NCBI RefSeq assembly: GCF_011752935.1
Contig: NZ_VWWO01000001.1
Coordinates: forward strand, 434,001 to 498,000
Length of the DNA stretch: 64,000 nucleotides
Source of the DNA: Chitinophaga sp. Cy-1792
GTDB taxonomy: Bacteria; Bacteroidota; Bacteroidia; Chitinophagales; Chitinophagaceae
Direction of reading: 5' to 3'
The notes beneath the pieces were generated by a model. The model worked only from the letters and a program-made list of their open reading frames with translations. It was not told the origin of the DNA and did no database searches. Below are positions 53,044 to 62,969 of this stretch, piece by piece; the first letter of the stretch is position 1, and each line of letters opens with the position of its first letter. Both the position numbers and the translations under genes were made by a program.

Positions 53044-53868
53044 ATGAGAATACAGTTAACAAAATATGGTTTATTCGTTGCAGCACTGTTGCTGGCAGGT
53101 ATTTCTGCCAGCGCCCAGCAGAGCGGCAGCAGCAATAAGTATATCCGTAAGGGAAACGAATTGTATAACAAACAACAATATACCGACGCTGAAGCCAACT
53201 ATAAAAAAGCATTGGAACAAAATGCCCAATCTGCCATAGGTAGCTACAACCTCGGAAACTCCCTCTACCAGCAAAAACGCTACGACGAGGCACGCGCGCA
53301 ATATGCCAACAGCCTGAAAGAAGCGAAAAAAGAAAATGTGAAGTCTGATGCCGACTACAACATCGGTAATACCTTCATGGAAAACAAAAAGTGGGAAGAG
53401 AGTATCAAGTCGTACAAACAGGCACTCAAAATCAATCCCAACGACGAAGATGCCCGTTACAACCTCGCCTACGCACAGGCTATGCTGAAAAAACAACAGC
53501 AGCAGCAAAACAAGGACAACAAAGACAATAAGGATAACAAAGACAATAAAGACAAGAATAAGGACAAGAACAAAGACAAGGATAAAAACAAAGACAACAA
53601 AGATCAGGATAAGAAAGACCAGGACAAGAAAGACCAGGATAAAAAGGATCAGGATAAAAACAAAGATCAGAACAAAGACCAGAATAAAGACAATAAAGAT
53701 AAAGACAAACAAAACCAGCAGCAGGATAAACCAGAACCACAACCAAGCAAGTTAAACAAACAGGAAGCGGACCGTTTACTGCAGGCACTTTCACAGGAAG
53801 AGAAGAAATTACAGGACAAAAACAAGAAAGTGAAAGGCCAGGTTGTTCCAGTAGAAAAAGACTGGTAA
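53044..53868 (+). CDS. batC: TPR protein BatC with a Lys/Asp/Asn repeat segment
   Basis: A 274-residue exported protein: signal peptide 1-24 (cleavage SASAQ), then tetratricopeptide repeats at about 35-150 (EANYKKALEQNAQSAIGSYNLGN-type units, quoted in part), then a low-complexity segment at 151-229 of Lys/Asp/Asn/Gln, and a C-terminal helix (LLQALSQEEKKLQ). TPR plus charged tail is the BatC layout. It partners BatB in the periplasm. The charged repeat is polyampholyte-like and may be an extended spacer; its length probably varies between strains. Confidence 0.88.
   Translation: MRIQLTKYGLFVAALLLAGISASAQQSGSSNKYIRKGNELYNKQQYTDAEANYKKALEQNAQSAIGSYNLGNSLYQQKRYDEARAQYANSLKEAKKENVKSDADYNIGNTFMENKKWEESIKSYKQALKINPNDEDARYNLAYAQAMLKKQQQQQNKDNKDNKDNKDNKDKNKDKNKDKDKNKDNKDQDKKDQDKKDQDKKDQDKNKDQNKDQNKDNKDKDKQNQQQDKPEPQPSKLNKQEADRLLQALSQEEKKLQDKNKKVKGQVVPVEKDW
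53494..53730 (+). repeat. Degenerate A/G/C-rich trinucleotide-level repeat in batC
   Basis: The DNA repeats AA(G/C)GA(C/T)AA-type units coding Lys-Asp-Asn/Lys/Gln over about 235 bp. The repeats vary in synonymous codons, so it is an ageing protein repeat rather than a fresh slipped-strand repeat. Confidence 0.75.
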
Positions 53869-53897
53869 ATCATCTACCTGAATAACTTTATATAATA

Positions 53898-53929
53898 AAA
53901 AATCCCCGCTGACATCAGCGGGGATTTTT
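53898..53929. terminator. Bidirectional terminator between batC and the RND operon
   Basis: AAAAATCCCCGCTGA and TCAGCGGGGATTTTT pair with a 2-nt CA loop centre; it lies between convergent transcripts. Confidence 0.92.
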
Positions 53930-54001
53930 GTTTTGCCTATACCCGGATTCCCGCTATTAACGGGAGTTTCCGGCATACAGGTCATCACTCTTACACACTT
54001 T

Positions 54002-55126
54002 CTACTTTGCAGGATGTAAAGCAGTTCCTTCTTTAATCTCATCTGTTGCATTCTGTACAATCATGTCATTGTCTGACAGACCGCCAAATATCTCTACCAT
54101 TCCATTTGATTCATTGCCTCTTTCTACAGGAACCCAAACAGCCTTGCCGTTCACAGATTTTATAACAAAAACTTTTTCAGAATTAACCACGATGGCGCCT
54201 TTAGGCACAACGTATACATCTTTCTTGCCCGGTAAAGGCACGTTCACTTCTGCATACATGCCAGGCAGTAATTTTCCGTCGGTATTATTGATGTCCATTT
54301 CCAGCTGTTCTGAGCGCAGTCTCACGTCCAGGCTACCGGCAATACGATTCACTTTGGCAGTGAAAGTATCTCCAGGCATGGACCTTACCGTAAACTTCAC
54401 ATCTGTAGCGTGTCTTACGTCATCAGTATACACTTCAGGTACGGCAATCGCCAAACGCAGTTTACGTTGTTCTTCCAGTCTGAACAGTGGCTTATCAGAA
54501 CCTTTACCTGCCGGGCCAACATAAGTGCCCGGGTGGATATTACGTTGTGTGATGATACCGCTGAAAGGAGCACGGATTACCAGATAGCCCAGCATTTGCT
54601 GTACCTCCTGGTAAGAGGAGCGGGCGGACAACAGTTCTGCACTGTCGGCACTCATTTTTTCCAGGGCCATTTCCAGATCATTTGGCGAAATAGTACCAGG
54701 AACACGGCTTGTTTTCAGCAAACGGTTATAGGTAGAGGAGCTGGCACGGAACATAGCTTCCCTGGTATGAAGTCTGGACTGCGCTTCCATCAGCTGTGTA
54801 TTCATTTCCGGCGCCTCCAGCGTTGCCAGTACCTGACCTGCTGTTACCTGCGAACCCATATCAACATTCACAATTTTCACATAGCTGTTCACTTTTGCAT
54901 AGAGATCCGCAAACTGGTAAGGCTTTACCTCTCCAGGCAATTTCAGTTTAGACCCCAGTTGTGTTTTCTGCAAGGTGATTACTTTCACCGCAACAGTTCC
55001 GGAGTTTTCAGCGCTTTCATCATCAGCAGCTTTTGAGGAATTACAGGCAGAGAACATTAATCCCAGAGGTAATAACGCTGCTGCTGCAAGGATTAAACGG
55101 GTCGGACTGTAGTTTTTTATGGTCAT
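54002..55126 (-). CDS. RND efflux periplasmic adaptor, lipoprotein
   Basis: A 374-residue membrane fusion protein of the RND type. Lipobox FSAC (about Cys28) anchors it. The lipoyl halves are around YAKVNSYVKIVNVDMGSQVTAGQVLATLE and LVIRAPFSGIITQRN (each quoted in part), separated by a helical hairpin of about 80 residues. The beta-barrel and MP domains follow. Third in the order TolC, permease, adaptor on the minus strand, 27 bp after the permease gene. Confidence 0.9.
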   Translation of the reverse strand: MTIKNYSPTRLILAAAALLPLGLMFSACNSSKAADDESAENSGTVAVKVITLQKTQLGSKLKLPGEVKPYQFADLYAKVNSYVKIVNVDMGSQVTAGQVLATLEAPEMNTQLMEAQSRLHTREAMFRASSSTYNRLLKTSRVPGTISPNDLEMALEKMSADSAELLSARSSYQEVQQMLGYLVIRAPFSGIITQRNIHPGTYVGPAGKGSDKPLFRLEEQRKLRLAIAVPEVYTDDVRHATDVKFTVRSMPGDTFTAKVNRIAGSLDVRLRSEQLEMDINNTDGKLLPGMYAEVNVPLPGKKDVYVVPKGAIVVNSEKVFVIKSVNGKAVWVPVERGNESNGMVEIFGGLSDNDMIVQNATDEIKEGTALHPAK

Positions 55127-55153
55127 GATATTAATATCGTTTATTCGTTAAGG

Positions 55154-58100
55154 TTATACGTATTTAGGGCCTGGTACATAGAATTGACTTTCTTCATCTT
55201 CCGGATCGAGAGAAACGGATTTGGTAGTCGTATTTTTCTGTGCCCATGAAAACACCAGTGGCAGGATAAACAGCGAAGCCACTGTACTAGCCAGGAGACC
55301 ACCGATAACGGCCCTTCCCAGCGGCGCTGTCTGGTCGCCGGCTTCACCGAGGCCGGAAGCCATTGGTATCATACCTACCGCCATGGCTATACTGGTCATC
55401 AGGATCGGACGAAGGCGGATAGAAGTTCCTTCCAGCGCCGACCTGGTGGCGTCTCCATTTTCCAATCGCAGCTTTTCGGCGTTGGTAATCAACAAGATAG
55501 CGTTGGACACCGACACCCCTACCGACATGATGATCCCCATATAAGATTGCAGATTAAGTGTAGAACCCGTAGCCAGCAACATAATCAGGGATCCTGCCAA
55601 TACCGCCGGTACCGTGGCGATGGAAACAAAAGCCACTTTGAATGACTGGAAGTTTGCCGCCAGCAATAATACGATCACAATAATTGCTACCAGCAGACCA
55701 GACTGCAGACTATCAAGGGTCTCGTCCAGGAGATTCATCAGGCCGCGCTTCTCTACCTTCATACCGCGTGGAGGCTCACCTGCATTTTTGATAGCCTGCT
55801 CTACTGCCTTAGTGGCCGCGCCGAGGTCTTTCTTGTTGATATTGGCGCCGATACTGATAACACGTACCGCACCAACGCGATCGTACTGCCCAACAACCGT
55901 ATCCGGTGTAAGGGTGGCCACATCGCCCAGTGAAGGCCTTGCCTTGTCTTTACTCATCGGAATGGCCGCCAACTCGTCCATAGATGCCATTTCATTCTCA
56001 GGAACAGCAATCTGTACAAAGTAGGAGGTCGCGTTTTTCTCATCCAGCCAAACGTTTTTTTCTGTAAAACGGCTGGAAGATGTTGCTGCAGTCAATGAAC
56101 GGGAAATCTCTCCTATAGATAATCCTAACTGGGCAGCTCTTTCCCTGTCTATATTAATACGTATGGCAGGATAGTCCAGCGCCTGGTTGAAGTGGAGATC
56201 ACGCAGGTATGGAATCTTCTTCATTTCCGCCAGCACTTTATCTGCGTAAGGCTTACTCTCTGCCAGGTTCTTACCCATTACAGCCACTTCGATCGGCGTA
56301 GCAGCACCCTGGCTCATCACCTTATCTGTCAGGTCGATTGGCTCAAAGGCCATCGACACTTCCGGCATTTCTGCGTGTATCCGTTTACGTAATTTTTCCT
56401 TTAATTTATCCAGGTTAACTTTATAATCTTCTTTCAGATTTACCTGTAATACGGCCTCATTAGGACCCGCCATGAACAGGTATATCGGGTTGGTAGAATA
56501 AGAAGATGGATGGGTACCAATAAAAGAGGAGGTGATATCGATGTTCTTCGCTCCCACTATTTCTTTCAGGATATCGGTAGACTTAATAAGCATGGCCTCC
56601 GTACGTTCGATACGGGTTCCGGTAGGCTCTTTAAGCCTTAATTGAAACTGTCCGTTATTCAGTTTGGGTAAAATATCTCTACCGATAACACTCATACATA
56701 AAACCACGATACCACCAACTCCAATAAAATATGCTGCTATAACCAATTTCCGACGTTTCATCATGGCTTCCAGCCAGCCCATGAACTTCAGTTTGAACTT
56801 ATCAAACCTGCTGAGGGTTTTCTGATGCTGTTTTTCATCTGCCAGCTCTGTTTCTATATAACCGGCAGTTTTATGGGCATCATTGCTGTATACATGATGA
56901 TGGCCGCCATGATGCTGGAATTTCTCTGCCTTCAACATCCAGTTTGCCAGCACAGGCACCATCGTTTGAGACAGCAGATAAGAGGCGATCATAGAGAAGC
57001 CTATGGCCAGCGACAAAGGCAGGAACATGGCACGAGGCACGCCCGACATAGTAAAGGAAGGCACAAATACTGCGAGGATACACAGCAGGATCAGCAGTTT
57101 CGGGAACGCGATTTCCTGGCAGGCATGCCATATGGCCTGGGCCTTTGATTTCCCCATCTCCAGGTGCTGGTGAATATTTTCAATCGTTACCGTGGATTCA
57201 TCCACCAGGATACCAATTGCCAATGCCAGACCAGAAAGTGTCATGATATTGATGGTTTGCCCGAACAGTTTCAGGAGCATCACGCCAATGATCACGGATA
57301 CCGGGATGGTGATAATTACGATATAGGCACTTCGTCTGTCGCCAAGGAATAGCAGTACCATAAGGGCAGTGAGCATGGCGCCTATAACCCCTTCACTGAT
57401 AAGGCTTTTCACGGCATTCACCACATATACACTCTGGTCGAATACAAAAGATACTTTCACATCTTCCGGCAATAATTTCTGAATATCCGGTAAAGCAGCT
57501 TTCAGGTTGTTTACGACCGTCCAGGTACTTGCGTCTGCGGTTTTTATTATAGGGAGATAAACAGAGCGTTTACCATTGATAACTGCATAGCTGCTGGTGA
57601 TATCTGCGGCATCTTCCACTTTGGCAACGTCTTTCACGAACACCGTAGGGCCGCTTCCGGCTACCAGTGGTATATCTTCAAATTCTTTTACTGTGCGGAT
57701 GACCGTATTCGCCGGCGTCAGATAGGTGATATCTCCGATACGCACGTTACCTGCGGGAGAGATCTGGTTATTATCTTTTACGGCGGCCACTATCTGATCG
57801 GGCGTCAGGTTGTGGCTACGCATCAGCGCAGGGTCTACGTGAATAACGATCGTTCTGGAGTTACCACCGAAAGGGGCCGGCGAGGTCAGACCTGCAATGC
57901 GGCTAAACGATGGGCGGACGATGGTCATGGCAAGATCCTGCAACTGGTTGTTGGTACGCGTCTGGCTACTCATGGCCAACTGGCCGATAGGCAGTGTGGA
58001 GGCGTCGAAGCGAATAATGAAGGGCGGCTGTGTACCCGAGGGCATGGCGGAGAATGCGCGGTTAGCCATTGCCGTTACTTCCGCGGCTGCCTGGGCCATG

Positions 58101-58399
58101 TTAGTACCTTCATAGAAGGTAATCTTGATCATGGTAAGCCCCTGAATATTTTTTGCTTCAATATCTTTTACCCCTGTTACATAGAGGAATAAGTTAGAGT
58201 AGTTTGTTGCGATGAAACCTTCCATCTGCTGGGCCGACATACCGCCATAGGGCTGCGATACGTAAATAGCAGGAAGATTGAGGTCCGGGAAGATATCAAT
58301 TTTGATAGTCCGCACGGCGTTTATACCGAAGAACACAAGTCCAACTACCACCACCATGATAGCAATTGGTTTGCGTAAGGCCGTTCTGATCAGATTCAT
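55154..58399 (-). CDS. RND multidrug efflux permease (HAE1-like)
   Basis: A 1081-residue inner-membrane pump subunit with twelve membrane segments, two large periplasmic loops and the central duplication. The transmembrane-4 proton relay reads GILVDESTVTIEN, so the Asp-Asp pair of AcrB is Asp-Glu here. The start KPIAIMVVVVGLVFFGI and the AMAVGMIPMASGLGEAGDQTAPLG region (quoted in part) fit the Bacteroidota HAE group. The C-terminus is long. Substrates unknown. It is in operon with a TolC gene (22 bp upstream) and an adaptor. Confidence 0.94.
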   Translation of the reverse strand: MNLIRTALRKPIAIMVVVVGLVFFGINAVRTIKIDIFPDLNLPAIYVSQPYGGMSAQQMEGFIATNYSNLFLYVTGVKDIEAKNIQGLTMIKITFYEGTNMAQAAAEVTAMANRAFSAMPSGTQPPFIIRFDASTLPIGQLAMSSQTRTNNQLQDLAMTIVRPSFSRIAGLTSPAPFGGNSRTIVIHVDPALMRSHNLTPDQIVAAVKDNNQISPAGNVRIGDITYLTPANTVIRTVKEFEDIPLVAGSGPTVFVKDVAKVEDAADITSSYAVINGKRSVYLPIIKTADASTWTVVNNLKAALPDIQKLLPEDVKVSFVFDQSVYVVNAVKSLISEGVIGAMLTALMVLLFLGDRRSAYIVIITIPVSVIIGVMLLKLFGQTINIMTLSGLALAIGILVDESTVTIENIHQHLEMGKSKAQAIWHACQEIAFPKLLILLCILAVFVPSFTMSGVPRAMFLPLSLAIGFSMIASYLLSQTMVPVLANWMLKAEKFQHHGGHHHVYSNDAHKTAGYIETELADEKQHQKTLSRFDKFKLKFMGWLEAMMKRRKLVIAAYFIGVGGIVVLCMSVIGRDILPKLNNGQFQLRLKEPTGTRIERTEAMLIKSTDILKEIVGAKNIDITSSFIGTHPSSYSTNPIYLFMAGPNEAVLQVNLKEDYKVNLDKLKEKLRKRIHAEMPEVSMAFEPIDLTDKVMSQGAATPIEVAVMGKNLAESKPYADKVLAEMKKIPYLRDLHFNQALDYPAIRINIDRERAAQLGLSIGEISRSLTAATSSSRFTEKNVWLDEKNATSYFVQIAVPENEMASMDELAAIPMSKDKARPSLGDVATLTPDTVVGQYDRVGAVRVISIGANINKKDLGAATKAVEQAIKNAGEPPRGMKVEKRGLMNLLDETLDSLQSGLLVAIIVIVLLLAANFQSFKVAFVSIATVPAVLAGSLIMLLATGSTLNLQSYMGIIMSVGVSVSNAILLITNAEKLRLENGDATRSALEGTSIRLRPILMTSIAMAVGMIPMASGLGEAGDQTAPLGRAVIGGLLASTVASLFILPLVFSWAQKNTTTKSVSLDPEDEESQFYVPGPKYV

Positions 58400-58420
58400 G
58401 GGAATGAGTATTAGATGATT

Positions 58421-59836
58421 TTACAGTTGATGCAGGAAGACCTCCAGGTCTCCTACTGTGGCGGCTTTATACAGTAATGCCTGCCATACGCCGTTATAGG
58501 CGATATCACGATCTGTTTCAGCGCGGTTGATATTATATAATGCCTGTGAGAGATCAGCGATGTTACTTAAACCGTTCTCGTACAGGGTGCTTTTTTGCAG
58601 AAATGCGTCACCAGCGGCTTTCAGACCAATCGGAGCTTCCTTGTATTTCTTCACTGCATTCAATAACTGCTGCTCAGACAATACGAGTTGTTGCGAAAGG
58701 CGGTGATATTGCTGGTTATACTCGTTCTTTAAGGCTTCCGTTGTATAATGCTGACGGGACACCTGTGAGTGTGTACGCCAGAGGTCCGTGATGGTCCAGG
58801 AGAGATTGAGTCCCAGCAGGTAGTTAGACCTGGTAGGGTTGATGCCATCCCAGTATCCGGAGCTGTAGCTGCTGAGGTTAGCGGCACTATAGTCGGAATT
58901 AAAACCGGAACCACGTGTCTGGAAAACGCCCATCAGCGACAGTTTTGGCATTACGTTCTTCGAAATGAACTGTTGGTTTGCCTGGCTGAGATCAATACGG
59001 GTATTGTAGAATTTCAGCAGTGGCTGTGATTTGAGTGTGGTACTATCCTGTGGCGTAATGGTTTCCAGCAGTTCGTTGGGAACCTTACTCACGAAGGTCG
59101 TATCCAGTATAAAGTCCTGTGGTGGCACGTCCATCATTTCAGCCAGCTTGTTGCTCTGTTGCTGCATGTAGGTATCAGCATCCACGAGCGAGAGTTTGGC
59201 TTTGGAGACTTCAGCATTGGCGATGGAGCTGTCGACACCGGCATTCAATCCGTTGAGGGCGCGTGAAACGATCATGCGCTGGAGTTCCTGAGCCCGGAAG
59301 AGGTTGGACTCCATGGACTTTCGCAGACGTTGTGCGGCTAAGAGATTGAGATAGGCGCCGGCAATCCTGACCTGTTGTTCAAATTTTTCCTGTTCGAAGT
59401 CGGCGTTGCTGTTGTTGAGCTGTTGTTTGGCCAGTTCTACTTTAGCAATGCGTCTGCCGAAGGTGACAACATCCCAGGAAATGTTTGCCAGGTAAAGGCC
59501 GCCGAATGCGGAGTTCCAGTTTTGTGAAGGTAAGGCTGGGCCGGAAGCACCGGTAGTCCATCCTTTGTAGCCCCACATAGGGCCGTTTTGGCCGTTTACA
59601 GTTCCGTAACTGTTTTGAGCGGAGAGGTTCAGGTCAGGAAGAAATTCTCTTCGGGTAGCGCTGATGTTTTCACCAGCAGCTCTGGCATAATTCTCTTTGG
59701 CTTTGATGGATTGATAATTGGTCAATCCTGTTTTAAGGGCATCCTGCAGGGTGAGCGGCTGGGTTTGCGCAACTACCACTGCAGCACTGTTTCCTGTGAC
59801 AAAAGCCAGCAGGAAAAGCGGTTTCCAGATGTTCAT
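58421..59836 (-). CDS. TolC-family outer membrane efflux protein
   Basis: A 471-residue channel protein. A signal peptide at about 1-23 is followed by TLQDALKTGLTNYQSIKAKE-type first helix of TolC (quoted in part). The two OEP repeats with long coiled helices (about 45-240 and 255-460) are visible. It is the outer membrane part of the RND pump encoded directly downstream and is first in that operon, 101 bp after the AraC gene. Confidence 0.92.
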   Translation of the reverse strand: MNIWKPLFLLAFVTGNSAAVVVAQTQPLTLQDALKTGLTNYQSIKAKENYARAAGENISATRREFLPDLNLSAQNSYGTVNGQNGPMWGYKGWTTGASGPALPSQNWNSAFGGLYLANISWDVVTFGRRIAKVELAKQQLNNSNADFEQEKFEQQVRIAGAYLNLLAAQRLRKSMESNLFRAQELQRMIVSRALNGLNAGVDSSIANAEVSKAKLSLVDADTYMQQQSNKLAEMMDVPPQDFILDTTFVSKVPNELLETITPQDSTTLKSQPLLKFYNTRIDLSQANQQFISKNVMPKLSLMGVFQTRGSGFNSDYSAANLSSYSSGYWDGINPTRSNYLLGLNLSWTITDLWRTHSQVSRQHYTTEALKNEYNQQYHRLSQQLVLSEQQLLNAVKKYKEAPIGLKAAGDAFLQKSTLYENGLSNIADLSQALYNINRAETDRDIAYNGVWQALLYKAATVGDLEVFLHQL

Positions 59837-59937
59837 ACTTTAATCTATAGCGTCCAATAATAGCAAGGCAAATAAGTCACGCAAAGGTAGATGCAGGTAA
59901 AATCATCTTCGTTGGACAATTAAGCTATTGACTTGGA

Positions 59938-60798
59938 CTATTTGAACATCATATCTCTGAAGTCCTGGGGAGAGATGCCTGTATTGTTTTTAAAAAAGCG
60001 GGAGAAGTAGGCCGGATCTTCGAAGCCAAGCTCATAGCAGATCTCTTTCACGCTCTTATGGCTGAAAGCGAGGTTGCGCTTGGCTTCCAGCACGATCCTG
60101 TCGTGCAGCAGCTCTGTGATAGTACGGCCGGTGGTTTCTTTGGTGATTTCGTTCAGGCGCTTGGGCGTAAGGGCAAAGACGTTGGCATAAAAGGTTACCT
60201 GATGTTCGCACTGGAAGTGCTTTTCGATCAGACGACGAAGCTGAACTACCCTGCTGTCGTGATGATGAGGCATCATGATCTCTGCGGCATTCCGTCTCTT
60301 CTCTCTTTCCGCCAGCAGCAGGAAGGCATTGAGGTAATGCTTAATGATACTACTGTTGCTAAGGGAGCTTTTCATCTCCCTGGACATCAGGTCAGACAAA
60401 AGGCGAAAAGATTCCGATACACACGTTCCTAGTCGTACCGGCCCGTAACCATGCCAGCTGTCGAAGAGGTTGGAGAAATCGTACAAAGTCTCCTTATCAT
60501 TTTTGTTGGTGAAATAGAATTTTTCTGTGAAGATGATAGAAATTCCGTCTCTCACACAATCCAGTTGGTGTACCTGACCGGGGCGTAACAGAAAGAGCAT
60601 ATTATCTTCCAGCTCATACCAGACGAAGTCTACCATATGACGGCCGGCGGCTTTTGTGAACCATATTATCTGGAAATGATCGTGTCGGTGTGGCTGCTGG
60701 GTTAGCTCGTGGGAAAAGGTCCCCAGTGGGAAAATGGAAAACTGTCCATCAAAAGGTAGCTCCTGGTACGGAATATCAGCTCTTTTGTTCGGTAACAT
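59938..60798 (-). CDS. AraC-family transcriptional regulator
   Basis: A 286-residue regulator. The N-terminal cupin-like sensor (about 15-135; HRHDHFQIIWF and FLLRPGQVHQLDC) is followed by two helix-turn-helix units (about 185-283) ending in KEICYELGFEDPAYFSRFFKNNTGISP (quoted in part). It lies directly upstream of, and on the same strand as, the TolC-permease-adaptor operon, so it probably controls it. The ligand is unknown; genes of this arrangement often sense a compound pumped by the transporter. Confidence 0.92.
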   Translation of the reverse strand: MLPNKRADIPYQELPFDGQFSIFPLGTFSHELTQQPHRHDHFQIIWFTKAAGRHMVDFVWYELEDNMLFLLRPGQVHQLDCVRDGISIIFTEKFYFTNKNDKETLYDFSNLFDSWHGYGPVRLGTCVSESFRLLSDLMSREMKSSLSNSSIIKHYLNAFLLLAEREKRRNAAEIMMPHHHDSRVVQLRRLIEKHFQCEHQVTFYANVFALTPKRLNEITKETTGRTITELLHDRIVLEAKRNLAFSHKSVKEICYELGFEDPAYFSRFFKNNTGISPQDFRDMMFK

Positions 60799-60907
60799 AA
60801 TAATAATTCAAAAATACGCCTTTCGTCCTTTATTTAGCATACGCTGAGGATTCCATTCATGGAATTTAATGTAGCTTTAAGCCCGTTAAAATTGAGCACC
60901 TGTTTAT

Positions 60908-60915
60908 TAACTTTG
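60908..60915 (+). promoter_or_regulatory. TAnnTTTG box for ispG
   Basis: TAACTTTG is an exact match 24 nt before the ATG at 60939; no good -33 element is visible. Confidence 0.5.
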
Positions 60916-60938
60916 CATCAGCAGGAAAACATAATCGC

Positions 60939-62906
60939 ATGCAGCTTTATTGCAATTCATTAACATCGTACAAACGCCTGGATACCCTGGAGGTAAAAGT
61001 TGGGGATCTGTTGATTGGCAACCACCACCCTATTCGTATTCAGACGATGACTACCACTGATACCATGGACACAGCGGCCACAGTGGCGCAAACTATCCGT
61101 TGTATCGAAGCAGGTGCTGAACTGGTAAGGATCACCGCTCCAAGTAAAAAAGAAGCAGAAAACCTGCTGGAGATCAAAAAAGAACTCCGCCGGCAGGGAT
61201 ATCATACACCGCTGGTTGCGGACATTCACTTTACGCCTAATGCCGCCGAAATAGCCGCACGTATAGTAGAAAAGGTTCGTATTAACCCGGGAAATTATGT
61301 AGATAAAAAGAAATTTGAAACTTTAGACTACACTGATGCTGAATACCAGGAAGAGATTGACCGCATCCGCGAACGATTTACACCGCTGGTAAAAATCTGC
61401 CAGGATCATGGAACTGCCATGCGTATAGGCACCAACCATGGCTCGCTCAGCGATCGTATCATGAGCCGCTACGGCGACACCCCAATGGGAATGGTGGAAA
61501 GCGCTATGGAATTCCTGCGTATCGCAGAAGACCTCAGCTATCGCAATATTATACTGAGCATGAAAGCCAGTAACCCACAGGTAATGGTACAGGCCTACCG
61601 ACTCCTGGTGCAAACCATGCAACAGGAATTAGGCCACTGCTACCCGCTCCACCTCGGTGTTACAGAAGCCGGCGACGGTGAAGATGGCCGTATCAAATCC
61701 GCTATCGGTATCGGTACACTCCTCGAAGATGGTGTCGGCGATACCATCCGCGTGTCGCTCACAGAAGACCCGGAATTTGAATTACCTGTTTGCCGCGACA
61801 TCGTTAAACGTTATACTAACAGAACCGCAACGCCGGAAGCTACTTCCGCTCCGCTCATCCAGGTACTTTACTCTCCTTTCAACTACAAACGCCGTGAAAC
61901 GGAACAGGTAGAAAATATCGGCGCCAAACAGGTACCGGTAGTAGTGGCAGACTATAGCGCAGCCACCAACCTGCAACCAACGGATCTTGTAGCCATCGGT
62001 TATACCTACGATGAGCCCAGCGACAAATGGAATATTGCAGATGCTGCCGCCGATTATATATATACTGGCGATAACCTGCCGTCTTTCGGACTACCAGGCA
62101 CTTTGCGCGTTGTTACCAACGCCGGCAACCGGGCTTCTCTGGCAGACAAAGCGGATTACATTCCTTACTTCGATACAGCAGCTTATCTGACAGCTTATAA
62201 AGCCGGACAGACAGCCAAAGAAAATTTTGTAGCGGTAAACTGCGATAACCTGGATGCACCTGCTATCACAGCATTGCTGGAAGCAGCTACAGAAAAGGCA
62301 TTTGCGGCGCAGACCGTACTGGCAACCTATGCCGGCGGCCCTACCGCTATGGCTAACATACGCCGCTTCTTTACGCTGCTGCTGGAAAGAAATATCGACA
62401 TACCGGTGATCATCCACAGTATCAGCAAAAATGAAACAGCAGATGAACACCTGATCCACCACGCTACCGAAGCAGGCGCCCTGCTCCTGGATGGTTTCGG
62501 TGATGGATTATGGCTTGCCAACAGTGCCGATGTTGCCAGTCAGCGCACTACGCTGAATAACATTGCCTTTGGTATCCTGCAGGCTACCCGTACACGTATT
62601 TCCAAAACAGAATATATCTCCTGTCCTTCCTGTGGCCGTACCCTGTTCGATTTACAGGAAACAACAGCACGTATCAGGGCAGTTACTCACCACCTGAAAG
62701 GTGTTAAAATTGCCATTATGGGTTGTATCGTAAATGGCCCTGGTGAAATGGCTGACGCAGACTTCGGATATGTAGGTAGTGGTGTGGGTAAAATTACGCT
62801 CTACAGAGGTAAAGAGATCGTTAAACGCGGACTCAACAGCGACGTGGCCGTTAACGAACTCATCAACCTGATCAGGGAGAATGGCATGTGGGTAGAGAAA
62901 AATTAA
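60939..62906 (+). CDS. ispG: 4-hydroxy-3-methylbut-2-enyl diphosphate synthase, long form
   Basis: A 655-residue GcpE/IspG enzyme for the penultimate MEP-pathway step toward isoprenoids. The TIM barrel lies at about 15-290 (VADIHFTPNAAEIAA, VRINPGNYVDKKKF, SMKASNP). A middle insert of about 250 residues, absent from E. coli IspG (372 residues), follows; this three-domain form is known from plants, Chlamydia and Bacteroidota. The C-terminal domain holds the 4Fe-4S ligands CPSCG and GCIVNGPGE. It reads through without a break. Confidence 0.95.
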   Translation: MQLYCNSLTSYKRLDTLEVKVGDLLIGNHHPIRIQTMTTTDTMDTAATVAQTIRCIEAGAELVRITAPSKKEAENLLEIKKELRRQGYHTPLVADIHFTPNAAEIAARIVEKVRINPGNYVDKKKFETLDYTDAEYQEEIDRIRERFTPLVKICQDHGTAMRIGTNHGSLSDRIMSRYGDTPMGMVESAMEFLRIAEDLSYRNIILSMKASNPQVMVQAYRLLVQTMQQELGHCYPLHLGVTEAGDGEDGRIKSAIGIGTLLEDGVGDTIRVSLTEDPEFELPVCRDIVKRYTNRTATPEATSAPLIQVLYSPFNYKRRETEQVENIGAKQVPVVVADYSAATNLQPTDLVAIGYTYDEPSDKWNIADAAADYIYTGDNLPSFGLPGTLRVVTNAGNRASLADKADYIPYFDTAAYLTAYKAGQTAKENFVAVNCDNLDAPAITALLEAATEKAFAAQTVLATYAGGPTAMANIRRFFTLLLERNIDIPVIIHSISKNETADEHLIHHATEAGALLLDGFGDGLWLANSADVASQRTTLNNIAFGILQATRTRISKTEYISCPSCGRTLFDLQETTARIRAVTHHLKGVKIAIMGCIVNGPGEMADADFGYVGSGVGKITLYRGKEIVKRGLNSDVAVNELINLIRENGMWVEKN

Positions 62907-62969
62907 ATCTCCCTTAAAATGACGGAACGAATCGAAAAATGTCTTAATTTTTCTAAAACATATTTTCTT

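Noticed and set aside
53494..53730. Repeated units in batC considered as a CRISPR or satellite array
   Set aside because: The units are short, in frame, code for charged residues within a gene and have no spacers.
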